Source: Sphingopyxis sp. L1A2A (lineage in GTDB: Bacteria; Pseudomonadota; Alphaproteobacteria; Sphingomonadales; Sphingomonadaceae). Taken from it: a stretch of 48,862 nucleotides of DNA. Positions 43,879 to 48,862 of this stretch are shown piece by piece. The position numbers and the translations under genes were made by a program. Positions within the stretch are counted from its first letter, which is position 1, and every line of letters begins with the position of its first letter. The notes below the pieces were generated by a model. The model did not search any database. It was not told the DNA's origin and worked only from the letters and a program-made list of their open reading frames with translations. The stretch is from positions 1-48,862 of the forward strand of contig NZ_SCOT01000021.1 in the NCBI RefSeq assembly GCF_005502465.1. Direction: 5' to 3'.

Positions 43879-44660
43879 TGGCCGAGGACAAGAACACCGA
43901 CCAGGGCGAAGCGGGGCTGGGGCTGGAAAGCGAAGATCGCCTGCCATGGCTCGAAGCCGCCGATGGGGTCGAAGAAGATGGCGAGGTTTCGCCCGCGCGC
44001 CTGCTTGTCATGGTGCTCGGCGGGTTGCTGCTGATCGGCGCGGTGCTGGGCGGCCTGTGGTGGGTCCAGAATGGCGGCGCGCGCGGCAAGGGCGAGCTGA
44101 TCGCGGCGCAGGACGGCAATTACAAGGTCGCGCCGAAGAATGACGGCGCCAAGAGCTTTGAAGGCGAGGGCGATGCCAGCTTCTCGGCCAGCGAAGGTGC
44201 CGAGCCTGCTGGCAAGGTCGATCCGACGCGGATGCCCGAAGAGCCTGCGGTGACCCCGCAGGAGCGCGAGGCGGCGACCGCCAAGCTGGCGGCGGACAAG
44301 GCCGCGGCGGCAAAGGCCAAGGCCAAGCCCGCACCGGCCCCCACTGCGGCAAAGGCGCCGCCGAAGCCCGCCGCAAAGACGCCCGACGCGGCGCCCAAGG
44401 CTGCACCGGCTGCGGCTGCGGCAGGGTCAGCCATGATCCAGCTCGGTGCGTTCAGCAGCGACGCCGCCGCGGCCAAGGCGTGGGCGAACCTGTCAAAGCG
44501 ATTTGCCTATCTGGCCGACCTGAACAAGTCGGTATCGCCAGCAAAAGTCGGCGATAGCACCGTCTATCGCCTGCGCGTGGCGGCGGGAACGGCGGCTAAC
44601 GCTACGAATTTGTGCGGAAAATTGCGCGTTGCAGGTGAAAATTGCGTCATCGTTCGCTGA
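43878..44660 (+). CDS. SPOR-domain inner-membrane protein
   Basis: 260 residues. A cytoplasmic acidic N-terminus (about 35 residues) is followed by one membrane helix (LLVMVLGGLLLIGAVLGGLW), a long Ala/Pro/Lys-rich periplasmic linker (residues about 100-185) and a C-terminal SPOR domain beginning AMIQLGAFSSDAAAAKAWAN. SPOR domains bind denuded peptidoglycan at division sites, so a division or cell-wall role is expected. It overlaps argS and precedes nagZ, a usual neighbour in alphaproteobacteria. Confidence 0.93.
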   Translation: MAEDKNTDQGEAGLGLESEDRLPWLEAADGVEEDGEVSPARLLVMVLGGLLLIGAVLGGLWWVQNGGARGKGELIAAQDGNYKVAPKNDGAKSFEGEGDASFSASEGAEPAGKVDPTRMPEEPAVTPQEREAATAKLAADKAAAAKAKAKPAPAPTAAKAPPKPAAKTPDAAPKAAPAAAAAGSAMIQLGAFSSDAAAAKAWANLSKRFAYLADLNKSVSPAKVGDSTVYRLRVAAGTAANATNLCGKLRVAGENCVIVR

Positions 44661-44768
44661 TTCGGCCCGTCTGGCCGCAGACTCAGTTGGTACAATCCCG
44701 CCGCTATGGCATGTTGCATGGCGTGGCAGCCGCATGGGGGGGCGGCGGCCGATGGAGTTTGTGATACG

Positions 44769-45776
44769 ATGATACCCGCTATTTTCGGCATGTCGGGACT
44801 GACCCTCACTGGCGACGAGCGCGCATTCTTTCGCGACAGCGATCCTGCGGGCTATATCTTGTTCGGGCGCAATATCGAAAACCGCGAACAGCTGCGGCGG
44901 TTGACCGACGAACTGCGCGCGCTCGACGGGCGCGCCAACGTGCCGATCCTGATCGATCAGGAGGGCGGCCGTGTCGCCCGGATGAGGTCGCCCGAATGGC
45001 CCCTGTTCCCGAGCGGCGCGACCTTCGATGCGCTCTATGACCGGGCGCCGGCGAGCGCGATCGAAGCGGCGCGATTGAATGCGATGGCCCTCGCCGCGAT
45101 GCTGGCCGAGGTCGGGATCAACGTCGATTGCCTGCCGCTGCTCGACGTGCGCCAGCCCGGCGCCAGCGACGTCATCGGCGACCGCGCGCTGGGCAGCGAG
45201 CCGATGCGCGTCGCCGCGCTCGGCCGCGCGATCCTCAGCGGGCTGCAGGACGGCGGCGTCGTCGGCATCGTCAAACATATCCCCGGCCACGGCCGGGCGC
45301 TGCTCGATACGCACGAAGCACTGCCGGTGGTCACCGCGCCCGACCGCGATTTGCAGACCGATCTCGCGCCCTTTGCCGCGTTGCGCGACGCGGCGATGGC
45401 GATGACCTGCCATGTCATTTTCGAAGCGTGGGATCCCGACCGGCCCGCGACCTTGTCGCCGATCATCATCGACAGCGTGATCCGTCAGCGGATCGGTTTT
45501 CACGGGCTGCTGATGTCGGACGATCTCGACATGAAGGCCCTGTCGGGTGATGTGCCGTCGCGCGCTGCCGATGCGGTGGCCGCTGGCTGCGATATCGCGC
45601 TCAATTGCTGGGGCAAGATGGACGACATGGTCGGCATTGCGAACCGGCTCGACCCGATCAGCACCGTGTCGCGCGCGCGCCTTGAGGGCGCGATGGATCG
45701 CATAGCGGGGGCTGGCGACAAGCGCGCCTTTGCCACGCTGGTCGACCAGCGTGACGCGCTGCTTGCGGTCGCATAA
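44769..45776 (+). CDS. nagZ: Beta-N-acetylhexosaminidase, glycoside hydrolase family 3
   Basis: 335 residues, cytoplasmic muropeptide-recycling enzyme that removes GlcNAc from GlcNAc-anhydroMurNAc peptides. GH3 motifs are ILIDQEGGRVARM (Asp63), GIVKHIPGHGRALLDTH (acid/base His region) and LLMSDDLDMKALSG with the nucleophile Asp. The reading frame is open upstream to 44706, but the family N-terminus IPAIFGMSG begins at ATG 44769, with GGAG upstream. It probably belongs to one unit with the SPOR gene and scpA. Confidence 0.94.
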   Translation: MIPAIFGMSGLTLTGDERAFFRDSDPAGYILFGRNIENREQLRRLTDELRALDGRANVPILIDQEGGRVARMRSPEWPLFPSGATFDALYDRAPASAIEAARLNAMALAAMLAEVGINVDCLPLLDVRQPGASDVIGDRALGSEPMRVAALGRAILSGLQDGGVVGIVKHIPGHGRALLDTHEALPVVTAPDRDLQTDLAPFAALRDAAMAMTCHVIFEAWDPDRPATLSPIIIDSVIRQRIGFHGLLMSDDLDMKALSGDVPSRAADAVAAGCDIALNCWGKMDDMVGIANRLDPISTVSRARLEGAMDRIAGAGDKRAFATLVDQRDALLAVA

Positions 45777-45784
45777 GCTAGGCG

Positions 45785-46573
45785 ATGGACGAACTGGCGC
45801 TCGATTTCGAACTCGCACCCGCGGCGCCAGAGCGCGACGATGCGCTGCAACTGTCGCTCGAAAGCTGGGAAGGACCGCTCGACCTGCTGCTCGCCTTGGC
45901 GCGCAGCCAGAAGGTTGACCTCAAGCAGATTTCGATCCTCGCGCTGGTCGAGCAATATCTGACCTTCATCGCCGAAGCGCGCGAACTGAAGCTCGAGGTG
46001 GCGGCCGATTATCTGGTGATGGCGGCGTGGCTCGCCTATCTCAAATCGGCGCTGCTGCTCCCCAAGGATCCGCTGGAGGATCCGTCGCCCGATGAACTCG
46101 CGCTGCGTCTGCAATTGCGCTTGCAGCGGCTGGCGGCGATGCGCGAAGCGGCGGCGCGGCTGCTCGCACGCGACCGTATTGGCCGCGACGTGTTCTTGCG
46201 CACGAAGCCCGAAGGGCTGCGCGATGTGAAACTGCGCCGCTGGGACGCCAGCCTTTACGACCTGCTGTCGGCCTATGGCCAGGTCAAGCTGCGCAGCGAG
46301 CCCGTCGTCCACATGGTGTCGCGGCGCCCGGTGATCACCCTCGACGCCGCGCTGCACCATTTGCAGCGGATGATCGGGATCAAGCTCGACTGGGCCGAGC
46401 TCGCCGATTTCCTGCCACCCGACTATCACGGCCCGCTACGCCGCTCGGCGATCGCGTCGAGCTTTGTCGCCGCGCTCGAACTGGCGCGGCAGGGGCGCAT
46501 CGACCTGAAACAGGAAGCGGCATTCGAACCCCTCTATCTGAAGGCAGCCCCCATGGGACAACAACCCGCATGA
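45785..46573 (+). CDS. scpA: Segregation and condensation protein A
   Basis: 262 residues, the kleisin subunit of the SMC-ScpAB condensin. The N-terminal block SWEGPLDLLLALARSQKVDL and LVEQYLTFIAEARELKLEVA are diagnostic, as is VAADYLVMAAWLAYLKSALL. The C-terminal winged-helix segment ends near LDLKQEAAFEPLYL-type sequence. The start is eight bases after nagZ, with only a weak ribosome-binding site. Its stop overlaps scpB (ATGA). Confidence 0.95.
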   Translation: MDELALDFELAPAAPERDDALQLSLESWEGPLDLLLALARSQKVDLKQISILALVEQYLTFIAEARELKLEVAADYLVMAAWLAYLKSALLLPKDPLEDPSPDELALRLQLRLQRLAAMREAAARLLARDRIGRDVFLRTKPEGLRDVKLRRWDASLYDLLSAYGQVKLRSEPVVHMVSRRPVITLDAALHHLQRMIGIKLDWAELADFLPPDYHGPLRRSAIASSFVAALELARQGRIDLKQEAAFEPLYLKAAPMGQQPA

Positions 46574-47163
46574 TCGACGATCTGGAACGCGCGATCGAAG
46601 CGATGCTGTTCGCCAGCGACGCACCGCTCGACCCGCGCCAGGTTGCGGGGCGGCTGGGCGACGAAATGACGCCGGGGCAAGTGCGGACGATTATCGAGGC
46701 GATTGCTGCGCGCCACGCGGGCAGCGGCATCGAACTGGTCGAACGCGGCGGCCATTGGCATTTCCAGACCCCCGCCGACCTCGCGCACATGCTCCGCCGC
46801 GAACGCGACGATCCGCGCAAGCTGTCGCGCGCCGCTGCCGAGGTGCTGGCGATCGTCGCCTATCACGAGCCGGTCAGCCGCGCCGAGATCGAGGCGATCC
46901 GCGGCGTCCAGACGTCGAAGGGAACGCTCGACGTGCTGATGGAGGCCGAGTGGATCGCTCCGGCGGGGCGCCGCGAGGTTCCGGGGCGACCGCTGATATA
47001 CAAGACGACCGACGCATTTTTGCAGCATTTCGGCCTTAGCAGCCGCAAGGATTTGCCGGGCATCGACGATCTGCGCGCGGCGGGCCTGCTCGATCCGGTC
47101 GACCTCGCTTTTGACGACGCGATGGGCGAGCTGGACCTAGTAAAAGACGGTGAAGAGGCCTAG
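46570..47163 (+). CDS. scpB: Segregation and condensation protein B
   Basis: 197 residues with two winged-helix domains. Family motifs are LERAIEAMLFASDAPLDPRQ, LSRAAAEVLAIVAYHEPVSR, IEAIRGVQTSKGTLDVLMEA, GRPLIYKTTDAFLQHFGLSS and KDLPGIDDL. A dimer binds ScpA in the condensin complex. It overlaps scpA by four bases, so the two are made in step. tatA follows after 25 bases. Confidence 0.95.
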   Translation: MIDDLERAIEAMLFASDAPLDPRQVAGRLGDEMTPGQVRTIIEAIAARHAGSGIELVERGGHWHFQTPADLAHMLRRERDDPRKLSRAAAEVLAIVAYHEPVSRAEIEAIRGVQTSKGTLDVLMEAEWIAPAGRREVPGRPLIYKTTDAFLQHFGLSSRKDLPGIDDLRAAGLLDPVDLAFDDAMGELDLVKDGEEA

Positions 47164-47188
47164 ATAAGCGCCTCAAGGAGATTATGAC

Positions 47189-47422
47189 ATGGGTAGCTTC
47201 AGCATCTGGCATTGGCTGATCGTCGGCATCCTCGTCCTGTTGCTGTTCGGCAAGGGCCGGTTTTCCGATATGATGGGCGATGTCGCGAAAGGCATCAAAA
47301 GTTTCAAGAAAGGCATGGCGGAAGACGACACGCCGCCGACCGCCCCGAAGCATATCGAAGGCCAGCGTGCGCCCGATGGTGCCCCGATGTCGACGCCGAC
47401 CGCCGAGCACGACAAGCTCTGA
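47189..47422 (+). CDS. tatA: Sec-independent translocase protein TatA
   Basis: 77 residues. One N-terminal membrane helix ([15 protein letters not shown]) leads through the FGKGR hinge into an amphipathic helix ([20 protein letters not shown]) and a short polar tail. It oligomerises to form the Tat pore. The ATG has a strong CAAGGAG ribosome-binding site. It starts the tatABC set. Confidence 0.95.
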   Translation: MGSFSIWHWLIVGILVLLLFGKGRFSDMMGDVAKGIKSFKKGMAEDDTPPTAPKHIEGQRAPDGAPMSTPTAEHDKL

Positions 47423-47454
47423 TCCTGTCCGGCGCGCGGGGGAAGTTTTAGGTC

Positions 47455-47853
47455 ATGTTCGACGTTGCGCCCACCGAGCTGTTGCTCGTCATTGTGGTGG
47501 CTCTGGTGGTTATCGGCCCCAAGGATTTGCCAAAGGCGATGCGTTTCGTCGGTAAATGGATGGGCAAGGCGCGCGGCATGGCGCGCCATTTCCGCTCCGG
47601 GCTCGACACCATGATGCGCGAGGCCGAACTGGAAGAGCTTGAAAAGCAATGGCGCGAACAAAATGACGCGATCATGCGCGAATTTCCGCGCATCGACGAT
47701 ATCAACGCGCCGCCGTCCGGGCCCGCGCCTGCCGTCGGCGCGCCCGCCAAGTCCGACGAGCAGGCCGCGGATACCGATAGCGCGGATCAGGCCGCAGCAG
47801 CGACGCCGCCCGAAACGCATGCCGTGCCGCCGCGCGACGGACCACTGCCATGA
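47455..47853 (+). CDS. tatB: Sec-independent translocase protein TatB
   Basis: 132 residues. MFDVAPTELLLVIVVALVVI is the membrane helix, then the GPKDLPKAMRFVGKWMGKAR hinge and amphipathic helix and a long helical, charged region (MMREAELEELEKQWREQNDA). The Pro/Ala-rich tail is variable in the family. It receives substrates together with TatC. It overlaps tatC (ATGA). Confidence 0.94.
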   Translation: MFDVAPTELLLVIVVALVVIGPKDLPKAMRFVGKWMGKARGMARHFRSGLDTMMREAELEELEKQWREQNDAIMREFPRIDDINAPPSGPAPAVGAPAKSDEQAADTDSADQAAAATPPETHAVPPRDGPLP

Positions 47854-48659
47854 CCGCCGAAGCGCCGATCACCGCCAGTGACGACGATGGCGCCGGCGGC
47901 AAGATGCCGCTGCTCGATCATCTGATCGAACTGCGTTCGCGGTTGCTGAAATCGCTGGTCGCGATCGGGCTCGCTTTTGGCGTCTGCCTGTATTTTGCCG
48001 AACCGATTTTCAGCATCCTGGTCCAGCCGCTCGTCGCGGCGGGGCAGGGCAAGATCATCTATACCCAGCTGTTCGAGGCGTTCTTTGTCCAGATCAAGGT
48101 CGCATTGTTCGCATCGATGATGATCGCGTTCCCGGTGATCGCGAACCAGCTGTGGAAATTCGTCGCACCCGGCCTGTATCGCAAGGAAAAACGGGCGCTG
48201 CTGCCGTTTATTTTGGCCACCCCCATCCTGTTCACAGCGGGGGCGTGCCTCGCCTATTTCGTTACCATACCTGTCGCGCTGAAATTCCTGCTCGGCTTTC
48301 AGGGTGATATGGGCGGTATCGAGCAGGAGGCGCTGCCGTCGGTCGCCAATTACCTCAGCTTCATCATGCAGTTCATCATGGCCTTCGGTGTCTGTTTCCT
48401 GCTGCCGATTTTGCTGATGCTGCTTGAACGGTCGGGCATCGTCACGCGCGATCAGCTGGTCGGGGCGCGCCGGTACATGATCGTTGCGGCTTTCGCGATC
48501 GCGGCCGTCGCGACACCGCCCGACATCCTCAGCCAGTTCCTGCTCGCGATCCCGCTGATCCTGCTTTACGAGCTGTCGCTGTTCGCGATCTGGTTTACCC
48601 AGCGCCGACGCAAAACAGGCGCCGAAAAGGCGCCTGTCGAGCCTCTCGAAGAGGCTTAG
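47850..48659 (+). CDS. tatC: Sec-independent translocase protein TatC
   Basis: 269 residues with six membrane segments. Conserved blocks are PLLDHLIELRSRLLKSLVAI, the F-x-K-region IKVALFASMMIAFPVIANQL, LWKFVAPGLYRKEKRALLPF and PPDILSQFLLAIPLILLYEL. It recognises the twin-arginine signal. The last codons lie in two consecutive hairpins (48615-48656). Possible clients in this window are the PotF-like protein and the product at 28569. Confidence 0.96.
   Translation: MTAEAPITASDDDGAGGKMPLLDHLIELRSRLLKSLVAIGLAFGVCLYFAEPIFSILVQPLVAAGQGKIIYTQLFEAFFVQIKVALFASMMIAFPVIANQLWKFVAPGLYRKEKRALLPFILATPILFTAGACLAYFVTIPVALKFLLGFQGDMGGIEQEALPSVANYLSFIMQFIMAFGVCFLLPILLMLLERSGIVTRDQLVGARRYMIVAAFAIAAVATPPDILSQFLLAIPLILLYELSLFAIWFTQRRRKTGAEKAPVEPLEEA
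48615..48656. terminator. Tandem hairpins inside the 3' end of tatC
   Basis: Hairpin 1 has 9-bp perfect arms ACAGGCGCC / GGCGCCTGT with a GAAAA loop (48615-48637). Hairpin 2 has 7-bp arms AGCCTCT / AGAGGCT with a CGA loop (48640-48656). Both lie in the last codons of tatC, so termination or 3'-end protection signals are overlaid on coding sequence. No T-run is seen. Confidence 0.6.
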
Positions 48660-48678
48660 GGTAAGTGATTTAAGCCCG

Positions 48679-48807
48679 TCAGTCGATGGCGTCGCTGCCA
48701 GCCTGGCCAACCGATTCGATATCGCGACCGGCACCCTTGACGGTGTTGCAGCCGGTAACGGCGACACTTGCCAAAACGGCGAGAATGATTGCGCGGAAAC
48801 TCGTCAT
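48679..48807 (-). CDS. Entericidin A/B-family small lipoprotein
   Basis: 42 residues: MTSFRAIILAVLASVAVTGC followed by NTVKGAGRDIESVGQAGSD and AID. The signal peptide ends in the lipobox VTGC (Cys20), and the GCNTVKGAGRDIE pattern is the entericidin signature. In E. coli the entericidins form an antidote/toxin lipopeptide pair; here only one member is seen and many bacteria keep a single copy of unclear role. A GAGAGG ribosome-binding site lies nine bases before the ATG. It is convergent with tatC. Confidence 0.88.
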   Translation of the reverse strand: MTSFRAIILAVLASVAVTGCNTVKGAGRDIESVGQAGSDAID

Positions 48808-48862
48808 TTTTTCAAACCTCTCTGGATGGGGATGCAAAATGGCCCGGCGCGCTTTCGAGGGG

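Noticed and set aside
41178..43947. Long minus-strand frames opposite argS and the lipoprotein gene
   Set aside because: They lie opposite genes with clear family motifs or signal sequences and show no motif of their own.

Overview
The window reads as a chromosomal segment of a GC-rich (roughly 65%) alphaproteobacterium, most likely a sphingomonad such as Sphingopyxis or Sphingomonas. This rests on split GlyQ/GlyS, a DUF1254/DUF1214 pair, many GTG starts and GTGA/ATGA stop-start overlaps, an alphaproteobacterial tad (cpa) order, the scpA-scpB-tatABC cluster, and the palindromic repeat 5'-TCGAGCGAAGTCGAGACAC. The genus is inferred, not proven. Genes are packed tightly and no gene-free gap exceeds about 210 bp.

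Layout. (1) 17-2744, minus strand: a small Xre-type regulator, a membrane protein and two tandem TraB/GumN-family proteins. (2) 2949-11495, plus strand: glyQ-glyS, ppdK, a DUF1214/DUF1254 envelope pair, tRNA-Arg(ACG) and glk. (3) 11650-26072: a large polyamine block. puuD and a putrescine-type transaminase are on plus, followed by a DUF808 protein. On minus lie an ABC transporter (potF-H-I-G order), puuA, a HemL-like aminotransferase, puuB and a second puuA. A third class III transaminase diverges on plus. (4) 26084-26999, minus: cspA, an infA paralogue with a basic tail and two tiny genes, one of 46 codons. (5) 27188-30042: a PhoR-like histidine kinase, a small Tat-exported protein of unknown function and a fumarylacetoacetase-like hydrolase. 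(6) 30099-37242, minus: a tad/cpa pilus operon cpaA-B-C-D-E-tadB-tadC with no cpaF/tadA ATPase gene where one is normally found. (7) 37362-48807: a DadA-like oxidase, a DUF1508 protein, ispH-thrB-rnhA on minus, a lipoprotein, the run argS-SPOR-nagZ-scpA-scpB-tatA-tatB-tatC on plus, and a convergent entericidin-type lipopeptide.

How the genes fit together. The polyamine block gives import (PotFGHI), gamma-glutamylation (PuuA), oxidation (PuuB), hydrolysis (PuuD) and direct transamination. The PuuC aldehyde dehydrogenase and a PuuR-type regulator are not in the window, while three class III aminotransferases are. Two candidate Tat substrates (the PotF-like protein and the protein at 28569) lie in the same window as tatABC.

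Repeats. Six intergenic palindromic elements of three families lie between 6.2 and 15.1 kb and none were seen after that. Two more palindromes sit inside the glyS reading frame, on either side of a stretch of lower GC (about 52% by hand count). The most notable observations are this glyS mosaic, the tad operon lacking its motor gene, the HemL-like gene inside the polyamine operon, and the cspA-infA2-small-ORF cluster.
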